A stretch of DNA of 64,000 bases from Acanthopleuribacter pedis (GTDB lineage Bacteria; Acidobacteriota; Holophagae; Acanthopleuribacterales; Acanthopleuribacteraceae): assembly GCF_017377855.1 (NCBI RefSeq), contig NZ_JAFREP010000037.1, positions 35,595 to 99,594 on the forward strand. The letters are read 5' to 3'. Numbering within the stretch: the stretch's first letter is position 1; every line of letters starts with the position of its first letter. Positions 36,101 to 46,600 of this stretch are shown in pieces. Position numbers and translations under genes: made by a program. Below the pieces are notes generated by a model. It was not told where the DNA came from. It searched no databases and worked only from the letters and a program-made list of their open reading frames with translations.

Positions 36101-37827
36101 CCGCCATTGGGTTGGGTGTCGAAGGCGCCGGCGGTGGTGGGAAGATCGGGGGAACGGCCGGTGCCCACCACGGTCACCGCGCCCCCCGCACCCACGGCAA
36201 TCCCGGTGCAGCGTTCCGTTTCCGAGCCGCCCAAGAAGGTTGCCGCCAACAATTCAGTACCCGTGCTGTTGAGTTTGGCCACGAAACCGTCATACGATCC
36301 CACCGGCTCGGTACCGTAAGCGTCGGCGGTGGTTGGGAAGTTTTCCGAGGCTGTTTCACCGGCCACATAGGTGTTGCCCGCGGCATCAACGGCCACGGCG
36401 TAGGCCTTCTCCCTGGCCGCCCCGCCCAAGAAGGTAGAAAAAAGCAGCGATGCACCGTCCGCGTCCAGTTTGGCGACAAAAGCATCTTCAATGCCGTTAA
36501 AAGACGGGTCGAAGGCGTTTTCGGTGGTCGGGAAACCTTGCGAGGTGGTGCCGCCCGTGATGAGCACACGGCCCTTTGCATCCAGGGCGAGATCTCGCGC
36601 TTCATCGTTGCGGTAGCCACCGAGAAAGGTAGAAAATACCAAGGCCGAACCTGTCGCGTTGAGCTTGGCGACAAACAGATCGGTCCCTGCTTTGTGGGTG
36701 CGTTCAAAGGCGCCGACGGTGGTCGGGAATTCGGGCGATTCGGTATGGCCGAGGATCACCGCTTGATCGCCGTCAAGGGCGACGGCAATACCTCGGTCCG
36801 CGTTCAAGCCACCGAGGTAGGTGGCGTACATCACCTCGGTGCCGCCGGGGTTGAGTTTAGCCACAAACACATCCTCATCACCACTCCAACTTTGGTTGAA
36901 GGCACCGGCGGTGGTGGGAAAATCGGCCGTACCGGTGTACCCGATGATGTAGGTATTGCCCGCGGCGTCCAAAGCCACATCGGTCCCGCGCTCGGTGGAA
37001 AACCCCCCGTCGCCGCCAAGGTAGGAACTCCAACTCAAGGTGGGTTCCAAAACCAAGGCAACAGCGGGATCCGCATCCGGCACGACGAACCCAAACGCAC
37101 CGTTCGCCTTCGCCCGGTAAACGGCGGCACGGGTTACCCGGCGACCGTCGATGATTTGATAAGCGATGGGACGCGCCCCCTGCAGAACCGCATCGCCGAG
37201 CGCCGCTTCCAGGCCGCCCTCCTCGGTCGTGGCGACAACGGCGCCGGTTTCCAGATGGACCTGATTCAGGTCGGCAAAAGGTTCCAACACCAGCCGCATG
37301 TTCAGCCGATCCGCGCCGGCCAAGTATTCAACGTGGATCCCCTCCCAAACCTGGTCATAAATTAATTTTTGATAGGTGGTGACACCGGTCTGCCAATTCG
37401 TGGAAGGCCCGGTCAAAAAGTTAACCGGCACCTCGCTCGGTTCCACCAAACGCGGTTTCACCGTTCCTTTCGCCACCTGGCTAGCGGCGAAACCTACTTG
37501 AAATACAGCGGTTCTTCTTTTTGGGGCGGCAACGTCCAGGGTTCCTGGGTAGCCGTTGCGGTCATCGGGGCCGGTCCTTGCCGCCACAAAAGCGCCACCT
37601 GGGGTGAACAACACGCGACCGCGCCGGGTTTGGGCAAAAGCAACCACCGCATCGTCGGCGACCAGCCGTTTGCCGGTCGTCTCATGGCGGTGGTTGGGAA
37701 CGAAAAAGTTCGATGCCTTCGCAAAAAGGTGCAGCTCCGACGCCGGGGGTGTGGCTTGGGTGTGGCCGAGCAGAAAAACAAAACCGAGGACCATCATCGC
37801 AACACGTTTGAACATAAAGTGGTTCAT
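33118..37827 (-). CDS. Secreted SBBP beta-propeller protein with dockerin-like C-terminus
   Basis: This 1569-residue exported protein has a signal peptide (1-26, AMMVLGFVFLLG). A conserved N-terminal domain (about 30-265) holds 'VPNHRHETTGKRLVADDAVVAF', 'RRGRVLFTPGGAF' and 'QVWEGIHVEYLAG'. It then has 14 SBBP repeats (about 275-1110) of the form G..Y.TG.T.S..FPTT.GAFD....G..DAFVAKLN..G..L.Y.TYLGG. Two Ig/PKD-like modules and an Ig domain with YQWFKDG follow. The last 56 residues carry two dockerin-like calcium loops (DVNGDGCNSITDLW, DPNADGLVNVLDF) ending in PTPCP. Fourteen repeats suit two seven-bladed propellers. ATG at 37827 with AAAGGA six bases upstream is preferred to the ATG six codons earlier. 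It is the last of four paralogues on this strand and probably serves surface adhesion or extracellular binding. Confidence 0.9.
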   Translation of the reverse strand: MNHFMFKRVAMMVLGFVFLLGHTQATPPASELHLFAKASNFFVPNHRHETTGKRLVADDAVVAFAQTRRGRVLFTPGGAFVAARTGPDDRNGYPGTLDVAAPKRRTAVFQVGFAASQVAKGTVKPRLVEPSEVPVNFLTGPSTNWQTGVTTYQKLIYDQVWEGIHVEYLAGADRLNMRLVLEPFADLNQVHLETGAVVATTEEGGLEAALGDAVLQGARPIAYQIIDGRRVTRAAVYRAKANGAFGFVVPDADPAVALVLEPTLSWSSYLGGDGGFSTERGTDVALDAAGNTYIIGYTGTADFPTTAGAFNQSWSGDEDVFVAKLNPGGTEVMYATYLGGLNADRGIAVALDGDQAVILGHTESPEFPTTVGAFERTHKAGTDLFVAKLNATGSALVFSTFLGGYRNDEARDLALDAKGRVLITGGTTSQGFPTTENAFDPSFNGIEDAFVAKLDADGASLLFSTFLGGAAREKAYAVAVDAAGNTYVAGETASENFPTTADAYGTEPVGSYDGFVAKLNSTGTELLAATFLGGSETERCTGIAVGAGGAVTVVGTGRSPDLPTTAGAFDTQPNGGLDAFVVRLNPSCTGLIYATLLGGERSDRAGAVHLDERGNAFIFGETYSPDFPATEGAYDVRHNGNQDLFLAKLSNDGAQLIYATYLGGEGNDYAGGAAFDPAGNATLVGYSSSDNYPTTTGVLGERRNGLADVVVTRLNATGSDLLFSTYIGGSGYDEGQALALDGEGAVYVAGNTFSDSFPTTGGVVDQTYNGDFDVFVGKMTPEGDRLLYATYLGGGRADSVHGITVDGDGNAYLTGITYSANFPTTAGAFETGYNQYGDLFVAKLNPGGTALAYSTFLGGYYGDSGRAIAVDGMGQVTVTGSTHSADFPVTEDALDDSFDGNEDAFVARFNATGSTLIYSTFLGGEGGDSARALALDENGNMVIAGSTDSAAFPVTAGAYDTTHNGGSDIFVVKMNAEGSALNFSSYLGGEGSDTLGAMVRDPAGNLYVTGNTTSSDFPVTAAAFDPTQNGYTDAFVAKFNSAGTAVAYATYLGGQRDDRALGIDVTEAGHAVITGTTYSETFPVSHHGFSQSLSGSHDAFLVTLDETGSALNYGSYLGGPHYEEGRAVVLSDAGYAYVTGYTESSIFPTTAGAYDETPNGAGNAFVARLNLSAPNQPGSVSGPEVVCFYQRGVVYAVPPVPRATEYLWRIPADATLARGAGTNRIMVHFGEEGGEIGVRAINAYGAGPEQTTQVLIKTAPPMPEPISGPTEVCARENNLVYSIPAVAGADGYLWRVPRGARIISGWDTNQVTLRMGENSGMVAVYATSDCGVGPKRELPVRVTGLVPASSPRDTRACFGDSVNWSVTLVGDKPATYQWFKDGVPLTGATASRLTLHEVDASDAGFYHCEVRDDCGSVTTRSARLSLSNLAGIVVAPGAQALGVNPPRFEAYSRCPLGALSYDWSTDPSTPFVATGNSIQFDPAPLETTRILLTVTHEDTQERATVEAWLLVPPNTGFEDVNGDGCNSITDLWELLPSWRQTLAGDPNADGLVNVLDFLFIPLTGPTPCP

Positions 37828-38575
37828 GCCGTTTCCTTTTGTCATGGTAATGACATTCCGTTGGGACAGAGGAATTCACCCGTGCGTACCACCTAGACGA
37901 GCCGCGCCTGAGCCGACCCGATCCCGGAAAAACACCGGGGGATGGCGACAAGCGGAACCAGACCACGTTGATGGGGCTGTCCCTTTGGTTTGAATAAGTT
38001 AAAAGAAGTGATGCCGCTTGGCGGCGAACCCGGAATAGCCGGGAACCATAAAAAATCAAAAAGGGTAGAACAAATTTACGCTATAAATTGAAGAGGGCAA
38101 ATTTTCACACAAGCGTACCTTACATCATGTTTCAGCACTTACCAACCCAAAGTTCTAGGAATCTTCCCCTGGAACCTGTTGCACATGGTTCCGCCAGCGT
38201 GAGGCCTGTCTTCCGGGAGCATTCAGGGATGAAAACGCCAAAACCGGCACCGCCAACGTCATGATGAACCGGCCCGCGCATCAGGTGATCCAAAAGAAAA
38301 CGGTCGCCGATTCAAACCCGTAGAAAGGGACGCAGGCTCGTAAACCGTTGGCAAGGTGAAGCCTAGCCGGATTTAAACCCATGGTTTGTAACAGGCGCGG
38401 CGCAGCCGGTTACCAACCATGGGTAACGGGAAATGGTGACACCTGCGCTGAAGGCGCAGCGGAGCATCCCAAACCAATTCAGCACCTTGTCGATACCTGT
38501 CCACACCACCACCTTTTGAAGAACCCTTTTCCCACCGCCACCTTCTTGATAGACGCCCGACCCCTGACGTGGCTA
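37828..38575. other. Intergenic spacer between SBBP genes 1 and 2
   Basis: No gene is visible. It holds repeat family 3 copy 2 near the downstream side of the second SBBP gene. The remaining 500 bp should include the promoter of the first SBBP gene. Confidence 0.6.
38340..38500. repeat. Repeat family 3, copy 2 (double hairpin)
   Basis: The palindrome spans 38378-38423 (CCCATGGTTtGTAAC with GTTACcAACCATGGG). It is followed by CTGCGC/GCGCAG at 38443-38459, in the same order and at nearly the same spacing as at 32.8 kb. The lead-in 'ggcaaggtgaagcctagccgg' is also shared. Confidence 0.85.
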
Positions 38576-41500
38576 TTAGGGTTTTGTTATTGGGCAAGGA
38601 AAGGGATCCCCCAGGTTAAGATACAGGAGGTCACGCACGTCAATGAAACCGCTACCGTCCGGGTCGTTTTCGAAGGCTTGTCGCCAAAATGGGGTGAGTT
38701 CCCACAAGTCGGCGATGTTGTTGCACCCATCGTGGTTAGCATCCTCAAAGCCGCTCTCATTTGCTACCAGAAGCCAGGCATTGGCTCGAGTCTGTTGGGC
38801 TGTTGCGGGGTCGGTTACGGTGACCTCGATGCGGGTGGTGATCGGTGGTGGAGGATTCAAGGTGACGCCCGTTCCGTTTAGAACCAATTGGGTTGACGGA
38901 ATTGCGCGCCATGCGACATCCGCGTCCACGATGCAGGCCAAGGCGATGTCAAATTCGGGGAGGGTCAACCCCAAACTCTGCGATCCGGGAACCACTATCA
39001 CATCACGCAGGGGGTTGATGGAAAGTCTCGCGGGCTCCGTTGCCGCCGTACCGCAAGCTCCAGTGATGTGACAATGGTACGCGCCCGTATCCTCATCGGT
39101 TACCGCATCCAGAACCAAGATTGCCTTGGTCTGGCCGGATAATGGAAGATTGTCCTTGAACCATTGGTAGCTAAGTGTTGGTGAACCGGCGCTCGTTGCC
39201 GTCAAGCGCGCTGATTCGCCGGGACAAAGGGTGACCAAGGCCGGCACCACGGAGACTGTTTCGTTCTGAAGGAGGCGTACCTCTAGGGTTTGCGGGGGAC
39301 CCCAACCACAGGCGTTTTCAGCAGCAACAGAAACAAGGCCTACATGGGGACCGAAAATGACGGTCACGGTTGCTGTTCCCTGTCCGCTTGTAATGACGGC
39401 ACCCTCGGGAACGCTCCAGAGGTAACCCGTTGCGCCAGTGATTTCCTCGACACGGAACGAAAAATCATCGTCATCGGCACAGATGGTATTGGCGCCGGTG
39501 ATGGCGCCGGGTTGTGGCGGTAAAGTGGCCGGGGTAACCGCAAGGCTTATCGCGGGACCGGGTCCACAGAGATTTTCGCCCGCCACGGTGATGTGACCAG
39601 GCCGGCTTCCCATGCGCACGGTCACGGTGGGCGTCCCCCATCCCGCGGTGATCATGGCGCCCTCGGGTACGGTCCAACGGTAACGAGTAGCACCGGGAAC
39701 CGGCGTGGTCGAATAAACAAGCCCGTGTTCCCCGGGGCACGGATTATCGACGCCGAGGATGGCCGCGGGTTGCTCGGGAAGGAAAAGACAAAGTTTGGCA
39801 ACAAACCCGTCCCCGTTGCCGCCAAGGGTTTGGTCAAAGGCATCGTCAGAGGTGGGAAACAGCAGCGAATTTGTGTGTCCAATGATGAGTGGGTTTTCGC
39901 TTTGGTCGAGGACAATACCGAAACCCGAATCCCGGTTTTCACCGCCGAGAAACGTGCCATACAGGAGCGCTTCGCCGCGTGGATCAAGTCGCGCTACAAA
40001 GGCATCAAGACCACCGTTGTGGGATTCATCGAAAGAACCAACGGTCGTGGGAAAATTAACAGAAGACGTACTGCCGGTAAGCGTTGCTTCGCCGCCGGTG
40101 CCAACCGCAATACCATAGACAATGTCATTCCCCGTGTCGCCAAGAAAAGTGGAATATGATAATCTATTGCCGTCTGAACTTAACTTAGTTACATAACCTT
40201 CTTGATTTCCACTGTAAGTATTATTAAAAGCACCCTGCGTCGTGGGAAAGTCGCTTGAAAAGGTGATCCCACATACGTATGAATTCCCATTTGCATCTAA
40301 GGTAATTTTTCGAACCGCATCATCTTGCATACCGCCAAGGAAGGTTGAGAAGATCAGATCACTTCCCATGCTGTTTAATTTTGAAACAACAACATCCAAA
40401 CCACCATTATAAGAGGTATCAAAGCCATTCGCGATGGTTGGATAATCGTAGGATCGCGTTTGGCCGGTTACGATTGCTTCGCCGTCAGAAGTTAAATCCA
40501 CTGAGATCAGTTCATCTCTGCTTGAGCCACCGAGAAAAGTTGAATACACCAATGCTGATCCGGTTGGGTTTAGCTTGCTCACAAATCCATCAAAGAAGCC
40601 GTTGTAGGTTTCATCGTAAGCACCTGGAGTAATGGGGAAATTTTGTCCGGGTGTAAGGCCGACAACGTAGGCGTGACCTAAGTTGTCCAGCGCAAGGTCA
40701 AACGCCCATTCAGTATCGAACCCGCCAAGAAAAGTTGAATACAACAATGACGAACCTGTAGAATTTAACTTGGTTACAAAAACATCGTCTAACCCATTAA
40801 AACTGATATCAAAGGCGCCTGGCGTGGTAGGAAAGGCACCGGAATCCGTGACCCCGGTGACATAAGCATTGCCATCGAGGTCGATTGCGATCCCTGTTCC
40901 TGCTTCTGTTCCGGGACCGCCCATATAGGTTGCGTACAGAAGGGTGGAACCGGATGCGTCTACCTTTGTAATGTGTACATCCCTGTTTCCAGCATATTGC
41001 TGAGAGAAAACACCGTCGGTTGTTGGAAAGGAATTACTTTGTACGGATCCTGTCAAATACGCATTTCCAGCGCCGTCAACGGCTAAGTCTTGAAGGAAAT
41101 CGCGACCCGATCCACCAAAAAATGTTGAAAAAGCTAGGGTGTCGCCGCCTGATTGAATTTTGCTTAGAAATAGATTGGAATTACCGGAATATGCGCGGTC
41201 AAATGCGCCGGGGGTTGTTGGGAAACGGGTCGAACGTGTGAGACCTGTGACATACGCATTTCCGGCAGGGTCGATGGCGACCGCGGCAGCACGATCCTCA
41301 CTAGAGCCACCAAGAAACGAGGCATAAGTTAATAAGGCGCCCGATGGATTTAATTTGGCAACATACGCATCTGAACTCCCGTTGTAGGTGGTATCGTAAG
41401 CCTGGTCGGTCACAGGAAAACCGCTCGACGACGTTTCACCGGTTATATAAGCTTGCCCTTCCGTGTCCACCACTATGTCGTTTCCGATGTCATTACCGAA

Positions 41501-43297
41501 AGAACCCAAAAACGTGGCGTAAAGAAAGGCCGAACCGTTGCTGTTTAGTTTCACCACAAACCCATCCGTGGCGCCGTTAAAACTTGGATCAAACGATCCA
41601 ACTGTAGTTGGAAAGTCGGAAGACGAGGTCGTTCCTGTCACGTAAGCGTGATCGCTATTGTCGACGAAAACTGCTGAGGCGTTGTCTTCACTGGAGCCCC
41701 CCAAAAAGGTCGAATAAACCAATGCCGAGCCGGTAGCGTTCAATTTACTTACAAACCCATCCCTCTCACCCGCGAAGGTTGTTGTGATCGCACCGGCTGT
41801 TGTTGGAAAAGTACTGTCGGCGGTAAGGCCTGCAATGTAGGCTTCGCCACGGTGGTTTACAAAAATTGATCGTGCACTTGCCGTACTGTTTCCGCCGATC
41901 AAGGTCGAATAAACCATCAGGGAACCCGTAGCATTTAACTTACACACGTACGCATGGCCAAAACCGAGGTTGGTTTCGTTGTAAGCACCGTCCGTGGTGG
42001 GAAAGTTTTGGGAGAAGGTTTCGCCGGTCACGTAGACATTCCTCTCCGCGTCATGGGCTACGCCAAACCCGTGATCCTCGGTGTCACCGCCAAGTAAGGT
42101 GCTGAAATTTAGTGTGTCGCCGGATGCATTGAGTTGAAAGACGAAGGCTTCAGTAACGCCTCCAAAGGTTCGATCAACCGCGGCCTGGGTTGTTGGGAAA
42201 TCGTTCGAATAGGTGCGTCCCACCACGGTTGCATTACCAACCTCATCCAAAGCAATTGCAAATCCTTGATCAATCGAGGTCCCCCCCAGAAAAGTCGCGT
42301 AAACCAAGTCGGTTCCCGTTTGATTAAACTTGGTTACAAATACATCGTGGGCGCCGTTCCAACTTTCATCATAGGCGCCCGTGACAACTGGAAAGTCAGC
42401 GTTCGGGGAGGACCCGGTAAGGTACGCGTGTCCCTGGGAATCGACAGCAATGCCTCGGCTCTCTTCAGTTCCGTCACCGCCTTCGCCGCCGAGCAAGGTA
42501 CTCCAGGTTATTTGTGGATGAATCGTGAGTGAGGCCTCGGGGTTGTAATGCTCAAGCGAAAAGCCAACCGAACCAGACGGAAGGACGCGGTAAGCGACAT
42601 TCACGGGAACCCGTTGTCCCTGAATGATTTGGGACGCGGTGGGTTTGGAGAATACCATCTCAGCGCCCTCCCTTGTCACGCGTAATGCTCCCGCTTCATC
42701 CACGGTCGGTGTACTGCCCATCTGGAGCGCTATGTTCGATGGGTCGGCGTGGGCCGCTACTTCTACGCGCATCGCGAGCCCCTGCATTCGGCCTTGGTAA
42801 ACCACCGATACCCCTTCCCAAACCTGTTCGTAAACAAGTTCCCCGTACGTGCGGATTTGGGTGCGCCAGTTTTCCGGGGGACCGATAAAAAAGTTGACCG
42901 TCCCCGCCGGATTGGATAAACGCGGTGTTAAACGGCGTTTGGCTATCAGATCCTTGGCAAAACCAGCCTTAAAGACAACGGTTTTCCTGGTCGGCAGCGA
43001 CTCCGTTTCCTCCTTCATTCCATAAGACTTCCCAGTAGCGACCCCTGGTGCAGCCATGTAGGCACCCGTTGGGGTAAAAAGGACACGACCTTGCCGTGTC
43101 TGGAGGAAGGCGACAACCGCCTCGTCTGAAACCAAAGGTTTACCGGTTTTGTGGTGGCGTTGGTTGGGGATGAAGTTGGTTGGGGTGGTATTGAAGCGAT
43201 GTAAAGATGATTCGCTAGGAATTGGGCTATTTCCGCCAAACAGATTTGCAAAAGCCAAAGCGAGAGCGAGGATTATCGAAAATAAGGATTTGATCAT
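38576..43297 (-). CDS. Secreted SBBP beta-propeller protein with dockerin-like C-terminus
   Basis: This 1573-residue paralogue of the neighbouring SBBP genes has a signal peptide (1-21, SLFSIILALALAFA). The shared N-terminal domain holds 'FIPNQRHHKTGKPLVSDEAVVAF' and 'YEQVWEGVSVVYQG'. Fourteen SBBP repeats with the FPTT core follow, then two Ig/PKD-like modules ('CPGEHGLVYSTTPVPGATRY', 'TGYLWSVPEGAVITSGQG'). An Ig domain (YQWFKDNLPLSG) and C-terminal calcium-loop motifs (DANHDGCNNIADLW, DPDGSGFIDVRDLLYL) complete it. GTGGAG lies seven bases before the ATG. The middle (about 40.1-42.5 kb) is visibly richer in A+T than both ends and than its paralogues. It is probably a cell-surface or secreted binding protein. 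Confidence 0.9.
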   Translation of the reverse strand: MIKSLFSIILALALAFANLFGGNSPIPSESSLHRFNTTPTNFIPNQRHHKTGKPLVSDEAVVAFLQTRQGRVLFTPTGAYMAAPGVATGKSYGMKEETESLPTRKTVVFKAGFAKDLIAKRRLTPRLSNPAGTVNFFIGPPENWRTQIRTYGELVYEQVWEGVSVVYQGRMQGLAMRVEVAAHADPSNIALQMGSTPTVDEAGALRVTREGAEMVFSKPTASQIIQGQRVPVNVAYRVLPSGSVGFSLEHYNPEASLTIHPQITWSTLLGGEGGDGTEESRGIAVDSQGHAYLTGSSPNADFPVVTGAYDESWNGAHDVFVTKFNQTGTDLVYATFLGGTSIDQGFAIALDEVGNATVVGRTYSNDFPTTQAAVDRTFGGVTEAFVFQLNASGDTLNFSTLLGGDTEDHGFGVAHDAERNVYVTGETFSQNFPTTDGAYNETNLGFGHAYVCKLNATGSLMVYSTLIGGNSTASARSIFVNHRGEAYIAGLTADSTFPTTAGAITTTFAGERDGFVSKLNATGSALVYSTFLGGSSEDNASAVFVDNSDHAYVTGTTSSSDFPTTVGSFDPSFNGATDGFVVKLNSNGSAFLYATFLGSFGNDIGNDIVVDTEGQAYITGETSSSGFPVTDQAYDTTYNGSSDAYVAKLNPSGALLTYASFLGGSSEDRAAAVAIDPAGNAYVTGLTRSTRFPTTPGAFDRAYSGNSNLFLSKIQSGGDTLAFSTFFGGSGRDFLQDLAVDGAGNAYLTGSVQSNSFPTTDGVFSQQYAGNRDVHITKVDASGSTLLYATYMGGPGTEAGTGIAIDLDGNAYVTGVTDSGAFPTTPGAFDISFNGLDDVFVTKLNSTGSSLLYSTFLGGFDTEWAFDLALDNLGHAYVVGLTPGQNFPITPGAYDETYNGFFDGFVSKLNPTGSALVYSTFLGGSSRDELISVDLTSDGEAIVTGQTRSYDYPTIANGFDTSYNGGLDVVVSKLNSMGSDLIFSTFLGGMQDDAVRKITLDANGNSYVCGITFSSDFPTTQGAFNNTYSGNQEGYVTKLSSDGNRLSYSTFLGDTGNDIVYGIAVGTGGEATLTGSTSSVNFPTTVGSFDESHNGGLDAFVARLDPRGEALLYGTFLGGENRDSGFGIVLDQSENPLIIGHTNSLLFPTSDDAFDQTLGGNGDGFVAKLCLFLPEQPAAILGVDNPCPGEHGLVYSTTPVPGATRYRWTVPEGAMITAGWGTPTVTVRMGSRPGHITVAGENLCGPGPAISLAVTPATLPPQPGAITGANTICADDDDFSFRVEEITGATGYLWSVPEGAVITSGQGTATVTVIFGPHVGLVSVAAENACGWGPPQTLEVRLLQNETVSVVPALVTLCPGESARLTATSAGSPTLSYQWFKDNLPLSGQTKAILVLDAVTDEDTGAYHCHITGACGTAATEPARLSINPLRDVIVVPGSQSLGLTLPEFDIALACIVDADVAWRAIPSTQLVLNGTGVTLNPPPPITTRIEVTVTDPATAQQTRANAWLLVANESGFEDANHDGCNNIADLWELTPFWRQAFENDPDGSGFIDVRDLLYLNLGDPFPCPITKP

Positions 43298-43550
43298 TTA
43301 TTTCTCCACGGACCACCGCATCAAAAGGTTTGAACAAGGATTATTGAATTAAAAGCGTATGTTGTTTTAATCAAAGCGGATAAGTGGATCAACGAACCAA
43401 CACGTGGATAGCCGGCTATTTGGGGAATTTTCAGAATAATAAAAATAAATAAAAATTGCATTAAAAAAAAACATAAATCGTGGCTTGTGAAAAATAGAAC
43501 TCTGTGCCCTCGTTAAATAAAGTATGGTAAGTGAACCGTACGCTAATTCT
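43298..43550. other. A+T-rich spacer upstream of SBBP gene 2
   Basis: The stretch 43420-43500 is strongly A+T-rich with A runs and likely holds the promoter for the SBBP gene starting at 43297. No specific -35/-10 pair could be assigned with confidence. Confidence 0.4.
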
Positions 43551-43551
43551 T

Positions 43552-43588
43552 AAAGAAAAAAGGCCGGATGCTTGATTGACATCCGGCC
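43552..43588 (-). terminator. Intrinsic terminator of SBBP gene 3
   Basis: A perfect 9-bp stem GGCCGGATG/CATCCGGCC (43562-43570 and 43580-43588) is preceded on the plus strand by an A run. On the minus strand it ends in U residues. It lies 26 bp past the SBBP stop. Confidence 0.85.
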
Positions 43589-43613
43589 CCGTGGTGTTGT
43601 TTCTAGGATTGGG

Positions 43614-46600
43614 TTAAAGCGGGCAAGGGAATGGATCGGTCAGGTTGAGGTACAGGAAGTCGCGCACGTCGATGAAGCCGTTGCCGTCGGGGTCGTTTTC
43701 GAAGGGGCGTTGCCAGAACGGGGTGAGCTCCCACAGGTCGGCGATGTTGTTGCACCCGTCCCCGTTGGCGTCGTCGTACCCCGTGTTGGGCGAAACCAGC
43801 AGCCAGGCGCTTGCCGTGGTTTCCGCGTTGGTGTCGGTGTCGCGGACGGTGGCCGTGACCTGGGTGGAAACGGACGGCGGCGGGTTCAGCGTGACCATGC
43901 CCCCGTTGGTGACCAAGGTGGTGGCGGGGTCTGCCGACCATAGGGTCGTCGTGTTGATCCCGGCACAGGCGAGGTTGACTTCAAATTCCGGCGGGTTAAG
44001 ACCGAGCCCTTGGGATACGGGTTGGACCGATACATCGGCAAGACCGCTGATGGTGAGCAGGGCGGCATCGGAACGCAGGCTGCTGCAACTATCGGTAACC
44101 TCACACTGGTAGGAACCCGCATCCGCGCTCGTCACCGAGGCCAGCACCAAGTCGGCACTGGTTTCGCCACCCAGCAACACATTGTCTTTGTACCATTGGT
44201 AGGTCAACGAACCGGCGCCCTCGGCCACGACGCTGAATTGGACTTGTTCCGTGGGGCAGGTGGTTACATCCGACGGCTGGGTGGTAAAGGAAACGCCCCC
44301 GGACAAGGTCACCGCTAACTCGGCGCGCGGGCTGGGGCCGCAGGCGTTTTCGGCGGCCACGGTGACGTTGCCGGCAATCGTTCCAAAGGTAACGGTAATC
44401 GAGGTGGTCCCCTGCCCCGCGGTGATGGTGGCGCCGAACGGCACGGTCCAGGTATAACCGGTTGCGCCGGTCACCGCGGCCACGCTGTAGGTCACCCCGG
44501 TTTGACCCGAGCAGAAGGTGGTGCTGCCGGTGATGGCGCCCGCGGGATCGGGGAGGTCGAAACAGATCGCGGTAACAAAACCGTCGCCCACGCCGCCGGG
44601 ATTGGGTTTGAAGGACCCCGCGGTGGTTGGGAATTCACTGGAGCGGGTGGAACCGACGACCACGCCGTTGCCGCTTGGGTCAAACACAACACCGTTGCCG
44701 TAATCTTCGTCCGCGCCGCCGAGGTAACTCGAGTACAAGGACTGGGTTCCGTCATCGCTCAGCAGGGTGACAAACGCATCGGTCCCGCCGTTGGCGGAGC
44801 GATCAAAGGCATTGGTGGTCGTGGGGAAGTTGGTGGATTCGGTTTGGCCGGTGATCACGGCCCGGTCGTCGCTGTCCACCGCGATGGATGCGGGGTAATC
44901 GCTACGGGAACCGCCGAGGTAGGTGGCATAGGTCAAGGCATTACCCGCGCTTGCAATCCGCGCGGCAAAACCTTCGTAGACGCCGCTGAAACTGGTGTCA
45001 AAGGCGCCGCCGGTGATCGGGAACGAGGAGGAACGGGTGTACCCCGTCACGTAAAGATCGTCGTTTTGGCCGATGGCGATGCCGGTGGCGGTGTCTTGGC
45101 CGCTGCCGCCGAGCAGGGTGGAAAAGATGAGGTTGGTGCCGGTGACGTTCAACAGGCTGACAAATACGTCGTCGTCGCCGTTGGCGGTTTCGTCGTAGGC
45201 GCCGGCGGTGGTTGGGAAGTCGGCCGCGCCGGTGGTGCCGGCAAGGGCGGCGTTACCGGCGCCGTCCAAGGCGATCCCGGCGACCTCGGCCCCGCCCGTG
45301 GTACCCAATAAGGTCGAATACAGCAGCGCGGTGCCGGTGGCGTTGAATTTGGTGACAAACCCGTCTGAACTGCTCGCGAAGGTGGTGTCGAAGGCGCCGC
45401 CGGTGGTGGGAAAATCACTGGCAAAGGTGGCACCCACCACGTGCGCGTTGCCGGCGCCGTCGACGGCAATGTCGGTGGCGCGCTCAAACCCGTCCCCTCC
45501 CAAAAAGGAAGAGTAGGACAAAGCGGTACCGGTTGCGTTGAGTTTGGTGACAAACACATCGGAAGTACCGGTCAGCGTTTGGGAGAAGGCGCCGGCGGTG
45601 GTTGGGAAATCGCTGGAGCGGGTAAAGCCGGTGACATAAGCATTACCGGCGCCGTCGACGGCGACGGCGACCCCGCCCTCTTCCTGACTGCCGCCGATGT
45701 AGGTGGCGTAGGTCAAATTGGCCCCGGTGGGGTCCAGTTTGGCGACATAGACATCGTTTGAACCATTAAAATCGGGGTCAAAAACCCCGCCGGTGGTGGG
45801 AAAGTCCTCGGCTTGGGTATCGCCGGTGACATAGACGGCACCCGCGCCGTCGACGGCCACATCAAAGGCGGCGTCGCCGCTAGACCCCCCGAGGAAGGTA
45901 CTGAACCGCAGGGTGGTCCCGGTCGAATCAATTTTGGTGACAAAGGCGTCGACATTCCCGCCGAGGGCGCGATCAAAACCGGAGGCAGAGGTGGGGTAAT
46001 CCGCAGAATGGGTTTTGCCGACGACGATCACTTGGTTATCGAGGTCGAGGTTCATCCCAAAGGCCTCATCGGTGCCCGTGCCGCCGAGAAAGGTCGCGAA
46101 CTCAAGGTTGGTACCGGTTGCATTCACCTTTACGATAAACGCATCGAGGACCCCGCCGAAGTTCTCTTGAACGCCGCCCAGGGATGCGGGGAAATTGCTC
46201 GACGCCGTGGTTCCGGCCAGGTAGGCGTTGCCTTCAGAATCGACCGCGACCCCGACGACGTCCTCCGTGGATGAGCCGCCGAGATAGGTGGCGAACATGA
46301 GGTTGGCGCCGGCGGCGTCCAGTTTCGCGACAAAACCGTCGTTGGTGCCGCTCAGCGTTTGGTCGAAGGCGCCGTTACTCGCGGGGAAATCGTTGGAAAA
46401 CGTTGAACCCGCGACGATGATGTCGCCGTTCCCGTCCAGCACCAGCCCGGCAATGTCGTCGAAACTGCTGCCGCCCAGAAAGGTAGAAAACATCAGCGTG
46501 GCGCCGTTTTGACTGAGTTTGCTCACAAAGGCGTCGTGGGAACCGTTGGCTTCCTCGTCAAAAGCGCCGCCCGAAACGGGATAATCGGAGGAGGCGGTTT

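Noticed and set aside
36112..37365. 417-codon plus-strand frame opposite the first SBBP gene
   Set aside because: It is antisense to the conserved SBBP repeats. Its periodic Gly/Val pattern simply mirrors those repeats.
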